Assembly (NCBI RefSeq): GCF_022012445.1
Contig: NZ_JAKLTS010000016.1
Location: forward strand, 29,756 to 93,755
Direction of reading: 5' to 3'
DNA from: Massilia sp. TS11
Lineage (GTDB): Bacteria > Pseudomonadota > Gammaproteobacteria > Burkholderiales > Burkholderiaceae_D
DNA length: 64,000 nt
Part shown: in pieces, positions 47,247 through 54,974 of the stretch
Layout of the letters: the number at the start of each line of letters is the position of its first letter
Position numbering within the stretch: position 1 is the stretch's first letter
Notes under the pieces: model-generated
The model's database searches: none
What the model was told of the DNA's origin: nothing
What the model saw: only the letters and a program-made list of their open reading frames with translations
Made by a program: the position numbers and the translations under genes

Positions 47247-47905
47247 AACAGCTGGTGTTGGATCTGGGCGCCGAAGCGGCACACCGCCTGGACAATTTTG
47301 AAGTCGGACAGAACGCGGAACTGGCGCATGTGCTGCACCAGGTGGCGGGCCGCGCCGCGCGCGAACATTTCCTCTACCTGTGGGGCGAGCCGGCCGCCGG
47401 CAAGACCCATCTGCTGCAGGGCCTGGCGGCGACGCCGGGCGCGCGCTATCTGCGTCCGGACGCCGGCAGCGCCGCCTTCACCTACACGCCCGACACCGAC
47501 CTCTACCTGATCGACGACGTCCAGCTGCTGTCGGCCGCGGCCCAGATCGACGCCTTCGCCCTGTTCAACCAGGTGCGCGAGCACGGCGCCTGGCTGGTCT
47601 GCACGGGCAATGTGCCGCCGGCCGTGCTGCCGGTGCGCGAGGACCTGCGCACGCGCCTGGCCTGGGGCCTGGTCTACCAGGTGCATGGCCTGTCGGACGA
47701 GGACAAGATCGCCGCCCTGAGCCAGGCGGCGCAGGCGCGCGGATTGACGATCTCGCCAGCCGTGTTACCCTACCTGCTTTCCCATTTCCAACGCGATATG
47801 CGTTCGCTGTCATCGATGCTCGATGCCCTCGACCAGTATTCGCTCGAAACCCAGCGCCCGGTGACCCTGCCGCTGCTGCGCGACCTGCTGACGTCCCAAC
47901 AATGA
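47243..47905 (+). CDS. hda: DnaA regulatory inactivator Hda
   Basis: A 220-residue AAA+ DnaA homologue without DNA-binding domain IV. The N-terminal QLVLDL (residues 3-8) is the beta-clamp binding motif; Walker A is GEPAAGKTHLL and Walker B is LYLIDDVQLL. With the clamp it stimulates DnaA-ATP hydrolysis and resets replication initiation. Its stop overlaps the start of the HAD gene. Confidence 0.93.
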   Translation: MKQLVLDLGAEAAHRLDNFEVGQNAELAHVLHQVAGRAAREHFLYLWGEPAAGKTHLLQGLAATPGARYLRPDAGSAAFTYTPDTDLYLIDDVQLLSAAAQIDAFALFNQVREHGAWLVCTGNVPPAVLPVREDLRTRLAWGLVYQVHGLSDEDKIAALSQAAQARGLTISPAVLPYLLSHFQRDMRSLSSMLDALDQYSLETQRPVTLPLLRDLLTSQQ

Positions 47906-48579
47906 GTAATCGCCTCGCCCTGTTCGACCTCGACCATACCCTGCTGCCCGTGGATTCCGACCACGAATGGGGCGAATTCCTGGTCCGCATCGGCGCCGTC
48001 GATCCGGTCGAACACCGGCGCCGCAACGACGCCTTCTTCGAGCAATACAAGGCCGGCACCCTCGATCCGCTCGAGTACCTGGGCTTTGCGTTGGGGACCC
48101 TGGCGCGCTGGCCGCGTGCCGAACTGGACGCCATGCATGCGCGCTACATGGACGAGGTGATCCGGCCGAATCTGCGCCCCAGCGCGCTCGAACTGGTCAA
48201 GTCCCACCTCGACGCAGGCGACCTGGTCGGCGTGGTGACGGCCACCAACCGCTATGTGACGGCGCCGATCGTCCAGCTGTTCGGGGTGCCGCACCACATC
48301 GCCGCCGTGCCCGAAGAGGACGCGCACGGCAACCTGACCGGGCGCCTGCTGGGCGATCACACGAACGGCCCCGGCAAGGTGCGCGCCGTGCAGGCCTGGC
48401 TGGCCGGGCTCGGCCGCACGCTCGACAGCTTCGAGCGCAGCACCATGTACAGCGATTCGCAAAACGACATCCCGCTGATGTCCCTGGTGACCCACCCGGT
48501 CGCCACCAACCCGAATGCCGCCCTGGCCGCCCACGCGACCCAGCATGGCTGGCCCATCCTGCATCTGTTCAATGATTAA
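47902..48579 (+). CDS. HAD-IB family phosphatase
   Basis: A 225-residue hydrolase with motif I LFDLDHTLLP, motif II TATNR, motif III Lys in GPGKVRA and motif IV YSDSQNDIPLM. It matches the HAD-IB class near SerB-like phosphatases; the substrate is unknown. It overlaps hda by 4 bases and pcnB by 8 bases. Confidence 0.9.
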   Translation: MSNRLALFDLDHTLLPVDSDHEWGEFLVRIGAVDPVEHRRRNDAFFEQYKAGTLDPLEYLGFALGTLARWPRAELDAMHARYMDEVIRPNLRPSALELVKSHLDAGDLVGVVTATNRYVTAPIVQLFGVPHHIAAVPEEDAHGNLTGRLLGDHTNGPGKVRAVQAWLAGLGRTLDSFERSTMYSDSQNDIPLMSLVTHPVATNPNAALAAHATQHGWPILHLFND

Positions 48580-49945
48580 GAAACTGATCCGCAAATTCCT
48601 CGGCGTCAAAGACGGCGCCGCGCGCGACCCCAGCCAGCCCGACGTGCTCGGGCGCGAGCAGCACGGCATCGACCCGGCCCTGATTTCGCCGAACGCCGTG
48701 CGGGTCACGCGCACGCTGCAGGAGGCCGGGTATGCCGCCTTCATCGTCGGCGGTGCCGTGCGCGACCTGCTGACCGGGGTCAAGCCCAAGGATTTCGACG
48801 TCGCCACGAATGCCACGCCCGAGCAGGTCAAGCGCCTGTTCCGGCGCGCCTTCATCATCGGCAAGCGCTTCCAGATCGTGCACGTGATGTTCGGCCAGGA
48901 GCTGATCGAGGTGACCACCTTCCGCGGCATCGGCTCGGGCAATGCGCCCAAGGACGAGCATGGGCGCGTGCTGCGCGATAACCAGTTCGGGCCCCAGCAC
49001 GAGGACGCGGCGCGGCGCGACTTCACCATCAATGCCATGTACTACGACCCGGCCAGCGAGCAGGTGCTCGACTACCACGGCGGGGTGGCCGACATCCGCG
49101 CGCGCACGCTGCGCATCATCGGCCAGGCCGAGCAGCGCTACCGCGAGGACCCGGTGCGCATGCTGCGCGTGGTGCGCTTTGCGGCCAAGCTGAAATTCGA
49201 GATCGAGCCGGCCACGCGCCAGCCGATCCATGTGATGGCCCCGCTGATCAACAATGTGCCGCCGGCGCGCGTGTTCGACGAGATGCTCAAGCTGCTGATG
49301 AGCGGGCACGCGATGGCCTGCGTCGAGCAGCTGCGCAAGGAAGGCCTGCACCACGGCCTGCTGCCGCTGCTGGACGTGGTGCTCGAACAGCCGATCGGCA
49401 TGAAGTTCGTGACCCTGGCGCTGGACGCGACCGACCAGCGCATCATGGCCGGCAAGGGCGTCTCGCCGGGCTTCCTGTTCGCCGCCCTGCTGTGGCACCA
49501 GGTGCTGGAAAAGTGGACCGCCTACCAGGCCGCCGGCGAGTCGCCGATTCCGGCCCTGCACCTGGCGGCCGACGCCGTGCTCGATTCCCAGACCGAGAAG
49601 CTGGCCCTGCAGCGCCGCATCGCCACCGACATGCGCGACATCTGGGCCATGCAGCCGCGCTTTGAGCGGCGCGTCGGCAAGAGCCCCTACAAGCTGCTCG
49701 AGCATCCGCGCTTTCGGGCCGGCTACGACTTCCTGCTGCTGCGCTGCGCCTCGGGCGAGCTCGAGGACGAACTGGGCAACTGGTGGCGCGACTTCTACGA
49801 GGCGTCCGATCTCGACGCGCGCGACAGCCTGATCCAGGCCGCCAACAGCGGCCTCGGGGCCGCGGCCAAGAAGCGCCGGCCGCGCCGTGGCGGGCGCCGG
49901 CGCAAGGGCGGCGAAGGCGGCGACAGCGGCGGCGCGGACGCATGA
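48572..49945 (+). CDS. pcnB: Poly(A) polymerase I
   Basis: A 457-residue nucleotidyltransferase adding 3' poly(A) tails that promote RNA decay. The catalytic head is VGGAVRDLLTGVKPKDFDVATNATPEQ-like with the Asp pair DFD; RNA-binding RRDFTINAMYYDP follows. The C-terminus is a Lys/Arg/Gly-rich tail. The start ATG lies within the end of the HAD gene. PcnB rather than CCA-adding activity is inferred from length and tail. Confidence 0.93.
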   Translation: MIKKLIRKFLGVKDGAARDPSQPDVLGREQHGIDPALISPNAVRVTRTLQEAGYAAFIVGGAVRDLLTGVKPKDFDVATNATPEQVKRLFRRAFIIGKRFQIVHVMFGQELIEVTTFRGIGSGNAPKDEHGRVLRDNQFGPQHEDAARRDFTINAMYYDPASEQVLDYHGGVADIRARTLRIIGQAEQRYREDPVRMLRVVRFAAKLKFEIEPATRQPIHVMAPLINNVPPARVFDEMLKLLMSGHAMACVEQLRKEGLHHGLLPLLDVVLEQPIGMKFVTLALDATDQRIMAGKGVSPGFLFAALLWHQVLEKWTAYQAAGESPIPALHLAADAVLDSQTEKLALQRRIATDMRDIWAMQPRFERRVGKSPYKLLEHPRFRAGYDFLLLRCASGELEDELGNWWRDFYEASDLDARDSLIQAANSGLGAAAKKRRPRRGGRRRKGGEGGDSGGADA

Positions 49946-50412
49946 TCGCCTACATCGGCATCGGCGCCAATCTGGGCGACGCGCGCGCCACCGTGCGCGA
50001 GGCCTTCACGCGCCTGGACACGGCGCCGGCCTGCCGCCTGCTGGCCAGTTCGCCGCTGTACCGCACCACGCCGATCGAGTCCGCGGGCGAGGACTACATC
50101 AATGCCGTGGCCAAGATCGAAACCGGGCTGACCCCGCACGCCCTGCTCGACGCCCTGCACGCGATCGAGCAGGCGCACGGGCGCGAACGGCCCTACCGCA
50201 ATGCTCCGCGCACGCTCGACCTCGACATCCTGCTCTACGATGATCTGATCGTCGACATGCCGGGCCTGCATATTCCCCACCCACGCATGTGCGCGCGCGC
50301 CTTCGTGCTGGTGCCCTTGCTCGACATCGCACCGGCCCTGAGCGTGCCCGGGCTGGGCCCGGCGCGCGCCTTTCTGCCCGCCGTGCGCGAGCAGGGCATC
50401 GCGCCGCTGTAG
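49942..50412 (+). CDS. folK: 2-amino-4-hydroxy-6-hydroxymethyldihydropteridine pyrophosphokinase
   Basis: A 156-residue HPPK for folate synthesis. Signatures are [25 protein letters not shown] and the metal/ATP site [12 protein letters not shown] with [15 protein letters not shown]. It overlaps the pcnB stop by 4 bases and precedes a DUF486 gene by 8 bases. Confidence 0.95.
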   Translation: MIAYIGIGANLGDARATVREAFTRLDTAPACRLLASSPLYRTTPIESAGEDYINAVAKIETGLTPHALLDALHAIEQAHGRERPYRNAPRTLDLDILLYDDLIVDMPGLHIPHPRMCARAFVLVPLLDIAPALSVPGLGPARAFLPAVREQGIAPL

Positions 50413-50420
50413 GAGATCCG

Positions 50421-50768
50421 ATGCAGCTTCCCGTCATTATCCAGACCGCCGGCCTGCTGGTGCTGTCGAATGTGTTCATGACCTTCGCCTGGTATGGCCA
50501 CCTGAAGAATTTGGCCGGCAAGCCCTGGCTGGCGGCTGCCCTGATCAGCTGGGGCATCGCCCTGTTCGAATACCTGCTGCAGGTGCCGGCCAACCGCATC
50601 GGCCATACGGCTTACAATCTGTCCCAGCTGAAGATCCTGCAGGAAGTGATCACCCTGAGCGTGTTCGTGCCCTTCGCCATGCTGTACATGGGCCAGCCGT
50701 TCAAGCTCGACTACGTCTGGGCCGGCCTGTGCCTGCTGGGCGCGGTGTACTTCATTTTCCGGACCTAG
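50421..50768 (+). CDS. DMT-like small membrane protein (DUF486)
   Basis: A 115-residue protein with four membrane helices and the DUF486 blocks [28 protein letters not shown] and [13 protein letters not shown]. The family belongs to the drug/metabolite transporter group but has no proven substrate. GGAGATCCG lies just before the ATG. It sits between folK and panB. Confidence 0.9.
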   Translation: MQLPVIIQTAGLLVLSNVFMTFAWYGHLKNLAGKPWLAAALISWGIALFEYLLQVPANRIGHTAYNLSQLKILQEVITLSVFVPFAMLYMGQPFKLDYVWAGLCLLGAVYFIFRT

Positions 50769-50791
50769 CCCCCACCCACCACGAGGCAAGC

Positions 50792-51634
50792 ATGAGTTCC
50801 TACCTCCAGAACGCCGGCGACAACGCGCCGGCCGCACCCCAGCTCAAGCCGGTCACCACGCCGGTGCTGCAGGCGATGCGCGCGCGTGGCGAAAAAATCG
50901 CCATGCTCACCTGTTATGACGCCAGCTTCGCGGCCCTGATGGAGCGCTGCGGCGTCGATGTGCTGCTGATCGGCGACTCGCTCGGCATGGTCTGCCAGGG
51001 CCATGACTCGACGCTGCCGGTGACGGTGGCCGACATCGCCTACCACACGGCGGCCGTGGCGCGCGGCGCACGCCGTCCGCTGATCGTCGCCGACATGCCC
51101 TTCGGCAGCTACGCGACCCCGCTCGAGGCCTACACCCACGCCGTGCGCCTGATGCAGGCCGGCGCCCACATGGTCAAGCTCGAAGGCGGGGCCTGGCTGG
51201 CCGAGACCGTGCGCTTCCTGGTCGAACGGGCGGTGCCGGTCTGCGCCCACGTCGGCCTGACCCCGCAGTCGGTCCACCAGCTGGGCGGCTACAAGGTGCA
51301 GGGCAAGACCGACAGCTCGGCCGAGCAGCTCAAGGCCGATGCTCTGGCCCTGCAGGCGGCCGGTGCGGCGCTGATCGTGTTCGAGGCGATTCCGGCCGCC
51401 CTCGGCGCCGAAGCGACGGCCCTGCTGCACATCCCCAGCATCGGCATCGGCGCCGGCCCCGACTGCGCCGGCCAGGTGCTGGTCATGCACGATCTGCTCG
51501 GCGTTTTCCCGGGCCGCAAGGCGCGCTTCGTGAAGAACTTCATGGACGGCCAGAGCAGCATCGAAGCGGCCGTGCGCGCCTACGTGCAGGCGGTCAAGGA
51601 CGGCAGCTTCCCGGCGCCCGAACACTGCTTCTGA
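50792..51634 (+). CDS. panB: 3-methyl-2-oxobutanoate hydroxymethyltransferase
   Basis: PanB makes ketopantoate, the first committed step to pantothenate. The 280 residues show [62 protein letters not shown] and [21 protein letters not shown]. Length is normal. It closes the operon and a terminator follows. Confidence 0.97.
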   Translation: MSSYLQNAGDNAPAAPQLKPVTTPVLQAMRARGEKIAMLTCYDASFAALMERCGVDVLLIGDSLGMVCQGHDSTLPVTVADIAYHTAAVARGARRPLIVADMPFGSYATPLEAYTHAVRLMQAGAHMVKLEGGAWLAETVRFLVERAVPVCAHVGLTPQSVHQLGGYKVQGKTDSSAEQLKADALALQAAGAALIVFEAIPAALGAEATALLHIPSIGIGAGPDCAGQVLVMHDLLGVFPGRKARFVKNFMDGQSSIEAAVRAYVQAVKDGSFPAPEHCF

Positions 51635-51639
51635 GAAAC

Positions 51640-51660
51640 ACCCCGCTATTCGGGGTTTTG
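51640..51660 (+). terminator. Rho-independent terminator of the panB operon
   Basis: The stem CCCCG / CGGGG (51641-51645, 51651-51655) with a five-base loop is followed by TTTTG. It begins 6 bases after the panB stop, matching a classic intrinsic terminator. Confidence 0.85.
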
Positions 51661-51714
51661 ATTCCGCAAGGAAAGGATATGCTGTAGGGCAATAAACTGT
51701 GTGTGGATTGCCCG

Positions 51715-52014
51715 ATGGTCTCCCGTTCCCTGCTGCTGGCCTCGCTCGTGGCCGCCCTGCTGCTGGCCCGCAATGATGAAGCGGCCTCGACGCAGGCGGG
51801 CGCCAGCGCCACCGTGCTCTCGATGGGCGTGGTCGGCGTGAGCGCCACGGCCGCGTCCGGCCAGCTCAGCGTGTATGGCGGAACCGGCAACAGTTTCAGC
51901 GTCTCCAGCCCCGGCAGCCCGGGTGCGCACAGCCTGCCCAGCAGCGGCAGCACGACCCTGGCGCTGCCGCCCACGCGCGGCGCGCCGCTGCCGGTGATGG
52001 TCGACTACAACTAG
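51715..52014 (+). CDS. Small secreted protein at head of DUF4402 locus
   Basis: A 99-residue protein with a signal-like N-terminus (VSRSLLLASLVAALLLA) followed by small-residue Ser/Gly-rich sequence and a C-terminal PVMVDYN. I do not recognise a domain, but the ending matches the VDYN of the DUF4402 proteins downstream. An ATG 12 bases earlier is possible. It lies just after the panB terminator. It is probably an exported pilin-like or accessory subunit. Confidence 0.6.
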   Translation: MVSRSLLLASLVAALLLARNDEAASTQAGASATVLSMGVVGVSATAASGQLSVYGGTGNSFSVSSPGSPGAHSLPSSGSTTLALPPTRGAPLPVMVDYN

Positions 52015-52018
52015 AAAT

Positions 52019-52044
52019 CGGGGGGAAACCCCGTCTTGTTCTTT
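52019..52044 (+). terminator. Hairpin with T-rich tail after first small secreted gene
   Basis: CGGGG / CCCCG (52019-52023 and 52029-52033) with loop GGAAA is followed by TCTTGTTCTTT. It could end or attenuate transcription before the DUF4402 gene at 52109. Confidence 0.6.
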
Positions 52045-52046
52045 CG

Positions 52047-52095
52047 ATTAATGTTGAACAGATTTCGCTAATCTGTCGTTTATCGCAACATTAAT
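52047..52095 (+). promoter_or_regulatory. Nested inverted repeat upstream of first DUF4402 gene
   Basis: ATTAATGTTG (52047-52056) is inverted perfectly at CAACATTAAT (52086-52095). Inside it, ACAGATT (52058-52064) pairs with AATCTGT (52070-52076) around TCGCT. The stretch is AT-rich in a GC-rich locus, 14 bases before the ATG of 52109. It could be an operator or a leader RNA hairpin with a 10-bp outer and 7-bp inner stem. Confidence 0.55.
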
Positions 52096-52108
52096 TGTCG
52101 AGAGCACA

Positions 52109-52591
52109 ATGTCCAAACGCATCCTGAGCGCTGCCTGCCTGCTGGCCCTGTCCAGTCTGGCCCAGGCTGCGTCCACCACGGCCAACGGCACCGCCACGGT
52201 GATCGCGCCGATGACCATCACCAAGACCAATGACCTGCGCTTCGGCAGCTTCGCCCCGAGCACGGCGGCTGGCACGGTCACCATCGCCACCAACGGCAGC
52301 CGCAGCGGCAGCAATGTCAGCCTGTCTTCGCTCAACACGGGCGGCGCCGCCGCCTTCAGCGTGACCGGGAGCGGGAATGCCACCTATGCGATCACCCTGC
52401 CGGCCACGGCCAGCCTGAGCGGCCCCGGCACGGCGATGACGATTTCGAGCTTCACCTCGAACCCGTCCGGCAGCGGCACCCTGAGCGCGGGCAGCGGCAG
52501 CATCAGCGTCGGCGGCACCCTGGCCGTGGGCGCCTCGCAGGCGGCCGGCGCCTACACGGGCAGCTTCAGCGTGAGCGTCGATTACAACTGA
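52109..52591 (+). CDS. DUF4402 secreted protein 1
   Basis: A 160-residue exported protein: signal peptide ending SLAQA, then a DUF4402 domain with LRFGSFAPSTAAGTVTIA, SYAITLPATASL-like and VGGTLAVGASQAAGAYTGSF and a terminal VDYN. DUF4402 folds are probably fimbrial subunits. It is closely similar to the next gene (duplication). It lies just after the nested inverted repeat. Confidence 0.85.
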   Translation: MSKRILSAACLLALSSLAQAASTTANGTATVIAPMTITKTNDLRFGSFAPSTAAGTVTIATNGSRSGSNVSLSSLNTGGAAAFSVTGSGNATYAITLPATASLSGPGTAMTISSFTSNPSGSGTLSAGSGSISVGGTLAVGASQAAGAYTGSFSVSVDYN

Positions 52592-52693
52592 TACGCCGAT
52601 AAATACAGGCAAAACACGGCCCTGTTCGACCGATCACAGCGCGCCAGCAGTCTTTACAGTACACCCTAACAACAGATTCCTTTGAGGCAGACC

Positions 52694-53191
52694 ATGCACA
52701 CCAAGACCTTCATCCGCGCCATCGCCCTCGCCGCCCTCGCCGCCGGTTTCAGCCACAGCGCCAGCGCCGCCTCGGCCACGGCCAGCGGCACCGCCACCGT
52801 GATCGCCCCGATGACGATCACCAAGACCAATGACCTGCGCTTCGGCGCCTTCGCCCCGACCACCTCGGCCGGCACGGTGACCATCGCCACCGGCGGCGCC
52901 CGCACCGGCTCGAACGTCAGCCTGTCCTCGCTCAACGCCGGCGGCGCCGCCAGCTTCAACGTCACCGGCGACACCACCGCCACCTATGCGATCACGCTGC
53001 CGACCACGGCCACCCTGAGCGGCCCCGGCACGGCGATGACGATTTCGAGCTTCACCTCGAACCCGTCCGGCACCGGCACCCTGAGCGCCGGCGCCGGCAC
53101 CATCAGCGTCGGCGGCACCCTGGCCGTGGGCGCCTCGCAGACGGCCGGTTCCTATTCGGGCAGCTTCAGCGTGACGGTCGACTACAACTGA
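52694..53191 (+). CDS. DUF4402 secreted protein 2
   Basis: A 165-residue paralogue of the 52109 gene: signal peptide ending SHSASAA, APMTITKTNDLRFGAFAPT, AGTVTIATGG, ATYAITLPTTATLSGPG and VGGTLAVGASQTAGSYSGSF ending VDYN. The DNA is also highly similar over long stretches, pointing to recent tandem duplication. It starts 102 bases after its paralogue; TTGAGGCAG lies before the ATG. Confidence 0.85.
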   Translation: MHTKTFIRAIALAALAAGFSHSASAASATASGTATVIAPMTITKTNDLRFGAFAPTTSAGTVTIATGGARTGSNVSLSSLNAGGAASFNVTGDTTATYAITLPTTATLSGPGTAMTISSFTSNPSGTGTLSAGAGTISVGGTLAVGASQTAGSYSGSFSVTVDYN

Positions 53192-53252
53192 GCGTTGCGC
53201 CGGCGCCGCGGTTAGTTTCCTTTTGGAAAAATGCGGCGTAGAATCGGTCGGT

Positions 53253-53636
53253 ATGCAAGCCGACCTTCGCCAACTGCTGATTTTGCTGGCCGCCTGCGCC
53301 CCCCTGACTCCAGGGATGGCCGAGGCGGCCGCCGCGTCTGCGCTGGCCGCCGCCACCGTGCTGCCCCAGGCCACGCCGGAAGCGCCGGTGCTGGTCGAAG
53401 TGCGCAACAACGGCAATGGCGCTCTGGTCCTGAGCGCCACCCCGGCTGCGGCGCGCACGGACGGCGCCAGCGTGTCCGCCACCCTCAGCACGGCGGAAGG
53501 CAGCACCAGCCTGGCCAGCGTGGCCAGCGCCAGCAGCACCGTGCCGGGCCTGGTCGGCCAGCGTCTGGCCGTGGTGCTGGCCCAGGCCGACACGAACACC
53601 CCGGGCAAGCTGCAGCTGACCATCAACTACAACTGA
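53253..53636 (+). CDS. Small secreted protein of DUF4402 locus
   Basis: A 127-residue protein with a leader (LRQLLILLAACAPLTPGMAEA) and a Thr/Ser/Ala-rich body ending LTINYN. It is unlike DUF4402 proteins except at the C-terminus, where the -NYN ending resembles the -DYN of its neighbours. The start at ATG 53253 is preferred; an ATG 30 bases earlier would make a longer leader. Possibly a minor subunit or chaperone substrate. Confidence 0.6.
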   Translation: MQADLRQLLILLAACAPLTPGMAEAAAASALAAATVLPQATPEAPVLVEVRNNGNGALVLSATPAAARTDGASVSATLSTAEGSTSLASVASASSTVPGLVGQRLAVVLAQADTNTPGKLQLTINYN

Positions 53637-53693
53637 GTTGCAGGAGCGCGGCCGGCCTGCTATCGTCGGGCCGTTTGCTTGATACCGCCTCCC

Positions 53694-54158
53694 ATGCGCA
53701 TTTTCCGTTTTCTCTGTGGCCTGCTGCTGGCCGGCGTCTGTGGCGCCGCCGCCGCCGTGCCGTTTCGCATCAACACCAGCCAGGGCCTGGCCTTCGGCAG
53801 CTTTGTCGCCGCCAGCGGCGGCAGCGTGACGGTCAGCCCGGCCGGCCTGCGCACGGCCAGCGGCGCGGTGACCCTGATCAGCTCCGATGGCGGACGCCCG
53901 GCCGCCTTCATCGTCAGCGGCAATAACAACTGGACCTACACCATCACCCTGCCCAGCCAGGCCACCCTGGTCAATGCCAATGGCCAGACCATGGTGCTGA
54001 ACCACTTCACCAGCACGCCCAGCGACAGCACGGCCAGCAGCGGTCTGCTCAGCGGCGGCAGCCAGATGCTGTATGTCGGCGCCACCCTGCAGGTCAATGC
54101 CAACCAGGCCAGCGGCAGCTATAGCGGCAGCTTCACCGTGATCGTCGATAATCCCTGA
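53694..54158 (+). CDS. DUF4402 secreted protein 3
   Basis: A 154-residue DUF4402-like protein with leader RIFRFLCGLLLAGVCGAAAA, FGSFVAASGGSVTVSPAGLRT, NWTYTITLPSQATLV and VGATLQVNANQASGSYSGSF ending IVDNP. It diverges from the first two copies and carries an altered C-terminus. It ends 3 bases before the chaperone start. Confidence 0.82.
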   Translation: MRIFRFLCGLLLAGVCGAAAAVPFRINTSQGLAFGSFVAASGGSVTVSPAGLRTASGAVTLISSDGGRPAAFIVSGNNNWTYTITLPSQATLVNANGQTMVLNHFTSTPSDSTASSGLLSGGSQMLYVGATLQVNANQASGSYSGSFTVIVDNP

Positions 54159-54161
54159 ACC

Positions 54162-54974
54162 ATGCTCCGACTCCTGCTCCTGTGCCTGCTGCTGGCGGCC
54201 CGCCCGGCCCTGGCCGACCTGATGATCAACCCGACCCGCATCGTGCTCGACAAGAACCAGCGCTCGGCCCAGATCGACCTGATCAACAACGGCAACGAGA
54301 CCGCCACCTACCGCGTCAGCGTGGTCAACCGGCGCATGTCCGAGACCGGCGATTTCTCCGTCGCTGAGCAGGCCCAGCCGGGCGAGCTGTTCGCCGACCA
54401 GATGATCAGCTATTCGCCGCGCCAGATCGTGCTGGCCCCGGGCGCTTCCCAGCTCGTGCGCGTGCTGGTGCGCAAGCCGGAGAATCTGGCCGCCGGCGAA
54501 TACCGCTCGCATCTGGTGTTCGAGCGCATTGCCGATCCGGCTGCCCCGGCCCCGGCCGAGGGCGCCACCGTCACCAGCAATGAAGTCGGCATCAAGCTGA
54601 CCGCCCTGGTCGGCGTGTCGATCCCCGTCATCGTGCGCCAGGGCGAGACCAGCGCCAGCGTCAGCCTCGGCCAGCTGGCCCTGGCCGCGCGCAGCGAAGG
54701 CCAGCCGCAGCTGGTCACCTTCGACATCAGCCGCAGCGGCAACCGCTCCGTGTATGGCGACATCGTGCTCAGCTTCACGCCCGAGGGCGGCAGCGAGATG
54801 GTGCTGGCCAAGGCGGCCGGCGTGGCCGTGTATGTGCCCAACGCGCTGCGCCGCGCCAAGCTGGCGCTGGCCCCGGGCACCAGCCTGAGCAAAGGGCGCC
54901 TGACGGTGCGCTTCCATGCCCGCCCCGAAGAAGGCGGCAAGGCGCTGGCCGAGACCAGCGTCACCCTGCCTTGA
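54162..54974 (+). CDS. Fimbrial-type periplasmic chaperone
   Basis: A 270-residue PapD-like chaperone with a signal peptide and two Ig-like domains. The first has INPTRIVLDKNQRSAQIDLINNGNETATYRVSVVN-like strands and ISYSPRQIVLAPGASQLVRVLVRKP. The second has VGVSIPVIVRQGETSA. It likely folds the DUF4402 subunits and delivers them to the usher. The stop overlaps the TTG start of the usher. Confidence 0.88.
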   Translation: MLRLLLLCLLLAARPALADLMINPTRIVLDKNQRSAQIDLINNGNETATYRVSVVNRRMSETGDFSVAEQAQPGELFADQMISYSPRQIVLAPGASQLVRVLVRKPENLAAGEYRSHLVFERIADPAAPAPAEGATVTSNEVGIKLTALVGVSIPVIVRQGETSASVSLGQLALAARSEGQPQLVTFDISRSGNRSVYGDIVLSFTPEGGSEMVLAKAAGVAVYVPNALRRAKLALAPGTSLSKGRLTVRFHARPEEGGKALAETSVTLP

